From Erysipelotrichaceae bacterium (lineage in GTDB: Bacteria; Bacillota_I; Bacilli_A; Erysipelotrichales; Erysipelotrichaceae): a stretch of 48,348 bases of DNA. The notes below the pieces were generated by a model that saw only the letters and a list, made by a program, of their open reading frames with translations, was not told where the DNA came from and ran no database searches. Every line of letters begins with the position of its first letter. Position 1 is the first letter of the stretch. The translations under genes and the position numbers were made by a program. Location of the stretch: the NCBI GenBank assembly GCA_017454765.1, contig JAFTCJ010000002.1, positions 1-48,348 of the forward strand, read 5' to 3'. Of the stretch, positions 23,090 through 31,598 are shown piece by piece.

Positions 23090-24769
23090 ATGACAGAGAA
23101 AAAAGATGTTCTTGAAGAAGCGTTCCTGAAAGCGATCGGAAAGAAAAACAAAGGTGCCGTGAGTGCTGTGATCTTTGACAATGAAAAGATCCTGCGCAGC
23201 TTCTATGACGGTTTCATCAACAAAGAGAAGAAACTGTCTCCCAGGCAGGACAGCCTCTTCATGATCGGCTCCAACACCAAGGTCTTTACTTCGCTGGGCA
23301 TCTTCCGTCTGCTGGAAGACGGGAAGCTGAAACTGGAAGATCCGATCACGGACTACATCCCGGAATTCAGTGTGAAGTCAAGGATAGGCGAATACCCGGT
23401 GACGATCGAGAACCTGCTGATGCACAGAGGCGGTATCCAGTGCGACCTGTATCGGTTTTTTGTGGATGAAAACAGCAGTTATGAGGAAGTCGCAGAAGGT
23501 CTGAAAGATACCTACCGCACCAGTGTGCCCGGAGAGATGTTTGCTTATTCCAATCTGGGATATTCCCTGCTGGGGATCATTGAAGAACGTATCAGCGGAA
23601 AACCTTATGTCGAGTTTCTGAAAGAAGTATTGTTTGATCCTCTGGGAATGGAAGTCTACTATGCGGTCGAAAAACAGCTGCCCGAATCACTTGCCGACAG
23701 GGTCGCTCACTGCTATGACAAAAAGGGAAAGAGATGTGAAGATCTGGCAGGCAGGATGTATCCGGCCGGATCATGTACCTATACGACAGCGGAAAGCCTG
23801 GCGAAAGTCGGCATGCTGCTGATGAATGACGGCGAATGTAACGGCGTCAGGCTCTACAATAAAGAAACGATAGAAAAGATGAAGAGCCTGAAGATCAATG
23901 ATGAACTTGATGAGATGCTGGTATGCGTCGGATACGGACTCTTCCATCATTCGCTCGATCTGGATTATCAGACCGGAAGGATACTGGGCCACGGAGGCAA
24001 TACGATATATCACCATTCCTTCTTCAACTTCCTGGAAGAGGAAAAGATCGGCGTCATCGTCTATACGAACTTTGAAGCCGGTGCCAGACTTTCCCGGGAG
24101 ATCGGTATTGCCCTGTTCAACGCCTGTCTGAAGGAAAACGGTTTTGCCGAAAAAGAAAAAGCGGAAAAGAAATATGTTCCTTTTGATCCGAAGGAATATG
24201 AAGGAAGATATGACGGACTGCCTTCCCCGATCGAGTTCACTGTCGATGCCAAAGGCAGACTTTGCACAACATTGCAGAAAGTCCCGTTCATCTTAAAGAA
24301 AGATGAGGAAGGATGGCTGTGCGCCGAGCCCGGTGCTCTCTGGAGCAAGCTTCCGCCCATTGCCAAAAAACTGAAAGGGATCCGTTTTCTTGAGGCATCC
24401 TATTTCGGACATGATGTTCTGATCAGCGAACAGAAAGGTATCAAAGCCGTCACGGGAGAGAAATACGTGACACCCAATATCAATGTCGCCTGGCTCAAGG
24501 CCATGGGCGATTATTCCTGCGAGGATAAGCATTTCGAAGACCTCATCGAAAAAGCGACACTGCAGCTGAAGGACGGAGAACCGGTACTGACCATCGTTGA
24601 AGAAGGTCAGAAGACCGACTGCTATCTGGATGTCATCAACGAAACGGAAGCAGTTGTCAAAGGCTACGGCCGCAACGCCAAGCAGACTGTCGTCCTGAAT
24701 AAGGATAACGGCAGATATCTCATCGATATCGACGGCGTGAGACTGAAGGGGAAGAAGTCACTCAGATGA
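23090..24769 (+). CDS. Serine hydrolase, beta-lactamase (class C/PBP4*-like) family
   Basis: A penicillin-binding-fold hydrolase. The catalytic SxxK is Ser61-Asn-Thr-Lys64 in MIGSNTKVFTSLG, the second motif is Tyr153-Ser-Asn155, and a GHGGN near residue 305 stands in for KTG. About 180 residues with a beta-barrel-like character follow the catalytic domain. There is no signal peptide, so it should act in the cytoplasm, unlike true penicillin-binding enzymes. GGAG precedes the start. Its stop overlaps the kinase start (ATGA), tying it to fructoselysine breakdown. Relatives include esterases and D-amino-acid peptidases; a role in releasing glycated amino acids from peptides is inference. Confidence 0.87.
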   Translation: MTEKKDVLEEAFLKAIGKKNKGAVSAVIFDNEKILRSFYDGFINKEKKLSPRQDSLFMIGSNTKVFTSLGIFRLLEDGKLKLEDPITDYIPEFSVKSRIGEYPVTIENLLMHRGGIQCDLYRFFVDENSSYEEVAEGLKDTYRTSVPGEMFAYSNLGYSLLGIIEERISGKPYVEFLKEVLFDPLGMEVYYAVEKQLPESLADRVAHCYDKKGKRCEDLAGRMYPAGSCTYTTAESLAKVGMLLMNDGECNGVRLYNKETIEKMKSLKINDELDEMLVCVGYGLFHHSLDLDYQTGRILGHGGNTIYHHSFFNFLEEEKIGVIVYTNFEAGARLSREIGIALFNACLKENGFAEKEKAEKKYVPFDPKEYEGRYDGLPSPIEFTVDAKGRLCTTLQKVPFILKKDEEGWLCAEPGALWSKLPPIAKKLKGIRFLEASYFGHDVLISEQKGIKAVTGEKYVTPNINVAWLKAMGDYSCEDKHFEDLIEKATLQLKDGEPVLTIVEEGQKTDCYLDVINETEAVVKGYGRNAKQTVVLNKDNGRYLIDIDGVRLKGKKSLR

Positions 24770-25557
24770 AACTGGCCTGTATCGGCAGCAACTGCATCGA
24801 CTGTTACAGCAGCATCGAAGGCGGAAAAGTCTTTCCCGGAGGCGGTCCGGTCAACATGGCGGTCTATACCGTCAGAAACGGCGGACAGGCTTCCTATATC
24901 GGGCCGATCGGAAACGATGAATACGGACAGATCATGTATGAAGCCGTAAAAGAAAAAGGCGTCGATGTTTCTCATATGCGTGTAAGGCAGGGGAAGACCG
25001 CGGTATCGCAAGTCGAACTGATCAACGGCGAGAGGATCTTCGGTGATTACGATGAAGGTGTCCTGGCTGATTATCGCTTAAGCGATGAGGATATTGATTT
25101 TATTGCCGGACATGATCTTGTTGTATGTGATCTGTGGGGAAAGGTCGAAGGACAGTTCAGAGATTTAAAGGAAAGAAACATCACGACAGCCTTTGACTGT
25201 GCTGACAGGCCTGAAGACAGGGAAGCACAGACGGCCATGCCGTATACCGACTATCTCTTCTTTTCGTCTGACAAGGGTGATACACCTGAGCTCAGGGAAA
25301 AGATGAAAGCATATCAGAATAAAGGTCCGAGGCTCGTTACAGCTATGTTGGGGAAAGACGGATCGCTGTGCTATGACGGGAAAGACTATCACAGCTTCGG
25401 TATCATAGAATGCGATGTTGTTGACACCATGGGAGCAGGCGATTCCTACATTGCCGGCTTCCTTGAGGGCATCGTTTCCGGTCTTGCGATCGAGGAATGC
25501 ATGACCGAAGGTGCGAAAACGGCAGCGGAGACATTACAGTATTTCGGAGCCTGGTAA
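24766..25557 (+). CDS. frlD: Fructoselysine 6-kinase-like PfkB kinase
   Basis: Phosphorylates the fructose moiety of fructoselysine (or a related Amadori compound) at O6. The 263-residue length and segment order closely follow E. coli FrlD: GSNCIDCY start, GGGPVNMAVY sugar site (25-34), VELINGERIFGDYDEGVLADY, and VVDTMGAGDSYIAGF with catalytic base Asp226. The ending TLQYFGAW resembles FrlD's QYHGAW. It overlaps the serine hydrolase by 4 bases and is followed by the deglycase gene, the natural next step. The amine half of the substrate (lysine or another amino acid) is not fixed by sequence. Confidence 0.9.
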   Translation: MKLACIGSNCIDCYSSIEGGKVFPGGGPVNMAVYTVRNGGQASYIGPIGNDEYGQIMYEAVKEKGVDVSHMRVRQGKTAVSQVELINGERIFGDYDEGVLADYRLSDEDIDFIAGHDLVVCDLWGKVEGQFRDLKERNITTAFDCADRPEDREAQTAMPYTDYLFFSSDKGDTPELREKMKAYQNKGPRLVTAMLGKDGSLCYDGKDYHSFGIIECDVVDTMGAGDSYIAGFLEGIVSGLAIEECMTEGAKTAAETLQYFGAW

Positions 25558-25581
25558 GGCAGAAAAACAGGAGGGATCAGT

Positions 25582-26634
25582 ATGGATCATTCAATCACAA
25601 AGGAAGGGCCGTACCTGCGCAATTTTGATGAAGAAAAGACCAGAGAAAGCATCAACGGCGCATTGGCTTTAAGAGTGCAGATCGAGAAGATCATCGATCA
25701 GATCTGGCAAGAGGGTTTTGACAGCATTTTCTTCATGGGCATCGGCGGAACATGGGCCAGTGCTCTGCAGGTCGAAGTATACATGCGCGGAAGAAGTTCT
25801 TTGCCTGCCTATGTGGACAATGCAGCGGAATTTCTGACGACCGGGAACAAGAAATTTACTGAAAATTCAGTGCTGATCTATTCGTCAGTCTCCGGCAATA
25901 CCAAGGAGATGGTCGAACTCGTCGATAAAGTCAAAGGCATGGGGGCGAGAGTGTTTGCCTTCATCGACACGCCGGGATCGCTTTTAACAAACGAAGAAAA
26001 ACAGGATCATCTTGTCGTCTATCCGATGAACGAACAGCTCAAGTTCTACATGACCGCAAACTATCTCATGTATAAGAACGGTGAATTTCCGGAATACGAA
26101 AGATACAATCAGGAAATGGAGACATACCTGGCGGAGGCTCTGATCACAGTGGAAAAGCAGTCTGATGCCTGGGGCTACGAACGGGCAAAAAAGAGCGTTG
26201 AATTCTTTCGTGCGCATCCCGATTATCCGCATTACTTCATCGGCTGCGGCAATCTTTACGGTGCCGCCTATTCCTACGGAATGTGTTACTGGGAGGAACA
26301 GATGTGGATCCGCACCAAATCGATCAGTGCCGGCGAATTCTTCCACGGCATGATGGAGATCATCGTTGCCGATACGCCGGTAACTCTGTTCATCGGCGAA
26401 GACGAACAAAGACCCCTGGCTGAAAGGGTCGCCCGCTTCCTGCCGAAGGTCTGTGAGAATTATGTGATCATCGACACGAAGGATTTTGAACTCAAAGGTA
26501 TCAGTGAACAGTTTCGAGGATCGATCTCCCATCTGGTGATCCGGGCAGTCAATGCACGGGTGGATACTTATATGGAACTGCTTCTGGATCATCCGCTGAG
26601 CACCCGCAGATATTACAGACAGTTTGAGTATTAG
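25582..26634 (+). CDS. frlB: Fructoselysine-6-phosphate deglycase-like SIS protein
   Basis: Splits fructoselysine 6-phosphate into glucose 6-phosphate and lysine. Two SIS domains are visible: FMGIGGTWAS (51-60) and SSVSGNTKE (101-109) in the first, and YFIGCGNLYGAAYSYG in the second. SAGEFFHGMMEI contains Glu252 and His255, matching the catalytic ESGEFRHGPLEI region of FrlB. The C-terminus RRYYRQFEY is likewise like RRYYGGLVEY. AGGAGG sets the start 24 bases behind frlD. It closes the five-gene operon. Confidence 0.9.
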   Translation: MDHSITKEGPYLRNFDEEKTRESINGALALRVQIEKIIDQIWQEGFDSIFFMGIGGTWASALQVEVYMRGRSSLPAYVDNAAEFLTTGNKKFTENSVLIYSSVSGNTKEMVELVDKVKGMGARVFAFIDTPGSLLTNEEKQDHLVVYPMNEQLKFYMTANYLMYKNGEFPEYERYNQEMETYLAEALITVEKQSDAWGYERAKKSVEFFRAHPDYPHYFIGCGNLYGAAYSYGMCYWEEQMWIRTKSISAGEFFHGMMEIIVADTPVTLFIGEDEQRPLAERVARFLPKVCENYVIIDTKDFELKGISEQFRGSISHLVIRAVNARVDTYMELLLDHPLSTRRYYRQFEY

Positions 26635-26667
26635 ATAAAACAAAAACCTGCATTGCAGGTCAAGAAA

Positions 26668-26692
26668 GACTTCGCTGCTGCGGAGTTTTTTA
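26668..26692 (+). terminator. Terminator of the Amadori operon
   Basis: ACTTCGC pairs with GCGGAGT (one T-G pair) around TGCT, then TTTTTT. A smaller ACCTGC/GCAGGT hairpin at 26646-26660 precedes it. Confidence 0.75.
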
Positions 26693-26693
26693 T

Positions 26694-27434
26694 TTACAGA
26701 AAGAGTTTTTCGATCAGTCTGAAGAGAAGAAAGAAAACATGGATCACGCAGATCGAGAAACAGAACAGGCCGCCGACATAGGCGATACCGCCTCCGGTGA
26801 TTTTCCAGATAGCTGACAGCAGTGCGTTGTCGTAGGCGTCGCGCAGAAACATGAAATTCTTATCAAAGACCGTATCGATCAGATACATGATCATCGCCAG
26901 CACGAAGAATGCCGCAATGGCTTTCCAGACGCCGATAAAAGTGAGAGACACTTCTCCGGCTGCAAAACGGGCGAGTCCGTAGGCAACGATCAGGGCGTGA
27001 TAGAGAAACTGATGGATCGTATAGAAATTGAAGACCGGAAGATCGGTCGTTGTCGGGAAGATGACAGCCAGAAAGGCTGCCGGCATAAACAGCGTCAGCA
27101 GCATCAGCGGCAGGATGCCGTTGTTTGGCCAGAGAGAATCAAAGAAGCAGGCGTAGGCGCCGAAGCTGCAGGCTTCCAAAGGCAGATAGTCGGATACTTT
27201 CACACCGTCGGTGCAGGCGATCAGGATCGTCTTGAAGACATCAGAGAGGATCAGCGTAAAGGACATCATCCTTAATATGACGATCCTTTCGTTTGGACCG
27301 GCGTTGACATATAGAAACACGATGAAAACGATCGACAGGAACGTCAGTCCCAGTGTCATGTAATGAGCCGGCGAAAACTGACCGTAGCCTTGGCCTTCAG
27401 GTATTTTTTCTTTATGTGTCCAGAAGTGCTTCAT
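26694..27434 (-). CDS. YwaF/TIGR02206-type integral membrane protein
   Basis: A 246-residue membrane protein with six to seven helices, related by pattern to YwaF/TMEM164 proteins: SPAHYMTLGLTF at the start, YLPLEACSFGAYACFF, and FYTIHQFLYHALIVAYG in the centre. The biochemical role in bacteria is unknown. I start at MKHFWTHKE. Longer frames cross a TATAAT box (27452-27447) lying 12 bases before this ATG, leaving a leader of only about five bases and no ribosome site. It stands alone, divergent from the PrsW-like gene. Confidence 0.78.
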   Translation of the reverse strand: MKHFWTHKEKIPEGQGYGQFSPAHYMTLGLTFLSIVFIVFLYVNAGPNERIVILRMMSFTLILSDVFKTILIACTDGVKVSDYLPLEACSFGAYACFFDSLWPNNGILPLMLLTLFMPAAFLAVIFPTTTDLPVFNFYTIHQFLYHALIVAYGLARFAAGEVSLTFIGVWKAIAAFFVLAMIMYLIDTVFDKNFMFLRDAYDNALLSAIWKITGGGIAYVGGLFCFSICVIHVFFLLFRLIEKLFL

Positions 27435-27554
27435 GCTTAAATACAGATTATAGTATATTTTCTGCATAAAGTCATCATCACGGAAGACAGGCAGAGAAAC
27501 TGCGTGTCTCTTGTGAGTATAATGGAAGTAATAAACATTAAGGAGAATCGGATC

Positions 27555-28271
27555 ATGTTGGTGCTTGTCGGAGCTTTGCTTGTCAGTTACATCTTCCCGC
27601 TGGGATATTTCTTTTTTCTGAAAAACGGTCATAAGGAAGACGAAGAATATCAGAAGGACTGCTGGAAAACCCTGCTCAGAGGTTTGCTGCTGGGCTTCCC
27701 GGTCTTCGGCTTTTCTTTTGCATGCAATATCATTTTCGCCCTGCTCACCAAAGACAGATCGTTTCCTGTCCTGAAGGCATTATTCAGCGCTTTTGTGCTG
27801 ATGGCTCTGTCGGAGGAACTGATGAAGTATCTGAATGCAGGAAAGACGATGAAAAAGAACCATGAGAAGGTCAGCTGTCTGGATCTGCTGTCTTTTACCT
27901 GTATCTCGGCGATCGGTTTTGAACTGATGGAAGCTGTTTTCTATCTCATTGAAAGCAATGCCGGTCAGATCCTGGTACGCGGCATCACGAATATGCACGC
28001 CTCGTTCGGCCTGATCATGGGCTCCATCATCGGCAAGGGATACAAAAAGGGAAGAAAGAATCCGGTGCCTCTCGGTATCTTCATACCGACACTGATCCAC
28101 GGCTTCTACGATCTGTGTCTGACTGAAGCGTTCGAAGGTGCAGACTGGACCCTGCTGGCTGTGCCGATCGCAGCGGCCTGCCTGATCCTGAACATATACT
28201 TTATCTTCTTTATCCGCAAGGCAAGAAAGGATCCGTATTATACCGATCCGCTTTTCCCGGAAAACGGGTGA
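27555..28271 (+). CDS. PrsW-family intramembrane protease
   Basis: A 238-residue multi-helix protein. The glutamic protease motifs of PrsW are visible: EELMKYL (EExxK), GFELMEAVFYL (FxxxE) and HGFYDLCL (HxxxD). These enzymes cut membrane-bound anti-sigma factors or other substrates within the bilayer. AAGGAG 9 bases before the ATG sets the start, and a TATAAT box lies at 27518-27523. No anti-sigma gene is nearby, so the substrate is unknown. The SpoIIE-type phosphatase gene follows 53 bases downstream with its own promoter. Confidence 0.85.
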   Translation: MLVLVGALLVSYIFPLGYFFFLKNGHKEDEEYQKDCWKTLLRGLLLGFPVFGFSFACNIIFALLTKDRSFPVLKALFSAFVLMALSEELMKYLNAGKTMKKNHEKVSCLDLLSFTCISAIGFELMEAVFYLIESNAGQILVRGITNMHASFGLIMGSIIGKGYKKGRKNPVPLGIFIPTLIHGFYDLCLTEAFEGADWTLLAVPIAAACLILNIYFIFFIRKARKDPYYTDPLFPENG

Positions 28272-28311
28272 TATCACTGTATTGTGGAATAAAAGGAAAA
28301 TCATTCTAAGC

Positions 28312-28317
28312 TATAAT
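28312..28317 (+). promoter_or_regulatory. -10 box of the sensor phosphatase gene
   Basis: TATAAT ends 7 bases before the ATG with no ribosome site between them, so the transcript should begin at or next to the start codon. No convincing -35 is seen. Confidence 0.6.
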
Positions 28318-28324
28318 AGAGTTA

Positions 28325-31300
28325 ATGAAAACAAATGATCTGAAATCATATAAAATAATTCAGCTTCTTCTGTGTGCGATGATGCTGGTGTTTGTCATGC
28401 AGCAGGCAGCACCTGTGTTCAGCGATGAAGATGATGTCACTGTTGAATCGGGAGGAAAGCACAACGGACCCATCTCCGTCGATCCGATCGGACAGGAGGA
28501 GGGTTTTTCAGCCGTCCTTTACAACAATACCAACGGTCTTCCGACATCGGAGGCCAACGATATCGTTCAGACCCGCGAGGGTTTCATCTGGATCGGAAGC
28601 TACGGCGGACTGATCCGTTATGACGGAAGCCGTTTTGAACGTCTGGATTCCACAGGCGGCATCACCAGTGTGAGATGTCTCTACGTCGACTCCCGCAACA
28701 GGCTTTGGGTCGGCACCAACGACAACGGCGTCATTCTCATCGATAATGATAAACAGCTGCAATGGGATCTGATCAACGGAATGAAGTCTGTTTCGATCCG
28801 TTCCATCCTGGAAGGAAAAGACGGAAACTTTTATATCGCGACAACGGAAGGCCTGGCCATCATCGATCAGGATCTGCAGCTTTCCTATCTGGAAGATGAC
28901 AGAGTGATCAACACCTTCCTGCATGAACTGAGGCTGGCGGCGGACGGGAAGGTCTATGCCGTGACCAATTCCGGCGATGTGGTCGCCATCAGAGACGGAA
29001 AGATCGATCAGTATTATCCTTTTTCACAGCGATCTGTCAAAGGCATCAACTGCATCCTTCCCGATCCCGAAGATCCCGATCTGTTCTATGTGGAGACCCT
29101 GGAAGGCATCGTATATCATGATTCTCTAAGCAGCGGTTTTGAAGGCAGTGAGCCGATCGACATCTCTCCGTTATATCAGGTGCAGTCTTTTGAAAGCATC
29201 GACGGAAAGACCTGGATCTGCACCCGCAACGGTGTCGGTGTGCTGGATGATACGGGTTTCCATATCCTGAAAAACATCCCGATGAACTCTTCCATCGGCC
29301 ACGTCATGACCGACTATGAGGGCAACCTCTGGTTCACTTCCACAAGAGAAGGTGTCATGAAGGTCGTCAAGAACCGATTTGTCGATATTTTCGAACGCTA
29401 CGATCTCTCCAAGAGAGTCGTCAATTCCACCTGCATGTATGACGGAACCCTCTTTATTGCAACCGATACCGGCCTGCTGGCGATCGGCGAGGAAGGCGTT
29501 CTGGACAAGGTCCCGCTGAATCAGAAGACGGCTGTTTACGGCGAAGACGATGAGACCGACAATCTTCTGAAACTGCTGAACAACTGCCGTATCCGTTCGC
29601 TGATCCGCGACAGCAAGGACCGTCTGTGGATCTCCACCTGGCGGCATTACGGTGCTCTGTGTTACGATCACGGAGATCTGAAATCCTATAAGAAAGAAAA
29701 CGGCCTGGCTTCCAATCTGGTGCGAGCAGTCTGTGAATGCGAAGACGGAAGATACCTTGTCGCCTGCAACGGCGGTGTCAGTATCATCCGTGACGGCAAG
29801 GTGGTCGTATCTTACAGTGAGAAAGACGGCATCACCAATACCGATATCCTTTCTGTTTCCGCCGGAGAAGGCACGGACATCATCATCGGCACAGACGGTG
29901 ACGGCATCTATGTGATCGCCGGCAGAGGCATGAAACACATCGATCATACGGAGGGACTGACTTCCGATTCCGTCATGCGTATCAAGAAAGACGCCAAGAG
30001 AGGCGTCTACTGGATCGTGACAGGCAACTCCCTTTCCTGGCTTGACAGCAAGTATAATCTTACGACAGCGGACCTCTTCCCGTATTCCAACAACTTCGAT
30101 CTTTATGAAAACAGCAAGGGAGAGCTCTGGGTGCTTTCCGGCAACGGCATCTATGTCGCCAAGGCGGACGATATCCTGGAAGACAGGGAGATCAATGCCC
30201 TGCATTACTCGATATCAAACGGCATGCCCTGCATCGCGACAGCCAACTCCTACAGCGAGCTGACAGAAGACGGCGATCTCTATATCTCCGGAACGACCGG
30301 TGTCGCCAAGGTCAACATCGAGGCTCCGTTCGAAGATGTCGGTGAACTGCGTTTTGCGGTCCCTTATGTGGATGCGGACAATACGAGGATCTTCCCGGAT
30401 GAAACGGGAAGATTCATCATTCCTGCCGAGACCAAGAAGCTGACGATCTACGGCTATATCTACACTTATTCACTGGTGGATCCGGAGATCACTTACCGGC
30501 TGGACGGTTTCGATGAATATGACACGACCGGTGTCGCCAAAGATCTTTTCCCGGTCTATTACACGAACCTGCCGGGCGGAACTTATAATTTCATCATGCA
30601 GCTGAAGCACTCGATGTCGGATGACGTGGTCGGTTCTGCCGTTCAGATCGTCAAGGAAAAAGCCATGTATGAACAGCTGTGGTTCTATGTCTATGCGGGG
30701 CTTTCCTCGCTGCTGGTCGGTTTTGCGCTGATCTCGCTATATGTGGATGCCAGAGAGCGCAAGCTGGAAAAGAAACACAAGGAAGAAAGCGAAAAACAGC
30801 GCATCGGCAACGAACTGGCGATGGGCAACAATATCCAGAGAAGCATGCTTCCGCATGTCTTCCCGCCTTTCCCGGACCGCGATGAATTCGAGATCTATGC
30901 CAGCATGGATCCGGCGAGGGAAGTCGGCGGCGACTTCTACGACTTCTTCTTCATCGATGACGATCACCTGTGTCTGGTGATGGCGGATGTTTCCGGCAAG
31001 GGCATACCGGGCGCGTTGTTCATGATGGTATCAAAGTCCGTCTTACACAACTCAGCGATGTTCAGCGGATCGCCGGATGTCATCCTTTCACTGACCAACG
31101 ACGCGATCTGTTCCAACAATCAGGCGCAGATGTTCGTGACGGTGTGGCTGGGTATCCTGGAGATCTCCACCGGCAGACTGACGGCAGCCAATGCCGGACA
31201 TGAGTATCCGATCATCAAGGATGCCGACGGCAGCTTTGAGATCCTCAAGGACAAGCACGACTTTGTCATCGGCGGCATGGAAGGCATCACCTATCATGAG

Positions 31301-31549
31301 TATGAACTGAATCTGTCTGTCGGAAGCAAGATCTTCCTGTACACGGACGGCATTCCGGAAGCTAGCGATGCCGACAACAAGATGTTCGGCATGGAGCGTC
31401 TGCTGAAGGCGCTGAACAAAGCACCGGATGAGAAGCCGGAACAGATTCTGACAAACGTACGGGAAGCTGTCGACAGGTTCGTCAGCGGAGCGGAACAGTT
31501 CGATGACCTGACGATGCTGTGCATGGAATACAAAGGAAAACAGAAATAA
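28325..31549 (+). CDS. Beta-propeller sensor with SpoIIE/RsbU-type PP2C phosphatase
   Basis: A membrane sensor that should dephosphorylate a serine/threonine-phosphorylated protein, typically an anti-sigma-antagonist. Residues about 10-35 form a signal/anchor. Residues 60-660 are repeated two-component-regulator propeller blades: GFIWIGSYGGLIRYDGS, NRLWVGTNDNGVI, GNLWFTSTREGVMKV, DRLWISTWRHYGAL and more. A Y_Y_Y-like beta domain (about 680-775) leads to one membrane helix (about 785-806). After a coiled-coil linker comes the PP2C domain with VGGDFYDFF, MADVSGKGIPGALFMM and DDLTMLCMEY metal ligands. The usual output of propeller sensors is a histidine kinase, so the phosphatase output is less common. 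It is 1074 residues and monocistronic, with an apparently leaderless start. Confidence 0.92.
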   Translation: MKTNDLKSYKIIQLLLCAMMLVFVMQQAAPVFSDEDDVTVESGGKHNGPISVDPIGQEEGFSAVLYNNTNGLPTSEANDIVQTREGFIWIGSYGGLIRYDGSRFERLDSTGGITSVRCLYVDSRNRLWVGTNDNGVILIDNDKQLQWDLINGMKSVSIRSILEGKDGNFYIATTEGLAIIDQDLQLSYLEDDRVINTFLHELRLAADGKVYAVTNSGDVVAIRDGKIDQYYPFSQRSVKGINCILPDPEDPDLFYVETLEGIVYHDSLSSGFEGSEPIDISPLYQVQSFESIDGKTWICTRNGVGVLDDTGFHILKNIPMNSSIGHVMTDYEGNLWFTSTREGVMKVVKNRFVDIFERYDLSKRVVNSTCMYDGTLFIATDTGLLAIGEEGVLDKVPLNQKTAVYGEDDETDNLLKLLNNCRIRSLIRDSKDRLWISTWRHYGALCYDHGDLKSYKKENGLASNLVRAVCECEDGRYLVACNGGVSIIRDGKVVVSYSEKDGITNTDILSVSAGEGTDIIIGTDGDGIYVIAGRGMKHIDHTEGLTSDSVMRIKKDAKRGVYWIVTGNSLSWLDSKYNLTTADLFPYSNNFDLYENSKGELWVLSGNGIYVAKADDILEDREINALHYSISNGMPCIATANSYSELTEDGDLYISGTTGVAKVNIEAPFEDVGELRFAVPYVDADNTRIFPDETGRFIIPAETKKLTIYGYIYTYSLVDPEITYRLDGFDEYDTTGVAKDLFPVYYTNLPGGTYNFIMQLKHSMSDDVVGSAVQIVKEKAMYEQLWFYVYAGLSSLLVGFALISLYVDARERKLEKKHKEESEKQRIGNELAMGNNIQRSMLPHVFPPFPDRDEFEIYASMDPAREVGGDFYDFFFIDDDHLCLVMADVSGKGIPGALFMMVSKSVLHNSAMFSGSPDVILSLTNDAICSNNQAQMFVTVWLGILEISTGRLTAANAGHEYPIIKDADGSFEILKDKHDFVIGGMEGITYHEYELNLSVGSKIFLYTDGIPEASDADNKMFGMERLLKALNKAPDEKPEQILTNVREAVDRFVSGAEQFDDLTMLCMEYKGKQK

Positions 31550-31550
31550 T

Positions 31551-31576
31551 AAAAAAGCCTTGTGAAAGGCTTTTTT
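31551..31576. terminator. Bidirectional terminator
   Basis: AAAAAAGCCTT pairs with AAGGCTTTTTT around GTGA. It serves both the sensor phosphatase and the convergent gdhA. Confidence 0.9.
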
Positions 31577-31598
31577 GAATACATGATATATCTTCTGA

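Noticed and set aside
29171..30205. Long frame opposite the sensor phosphatase gene
   Set aside because: It is a reverse-strand shadow of a clear propeller gene, with no ribosome site or domain pattern.
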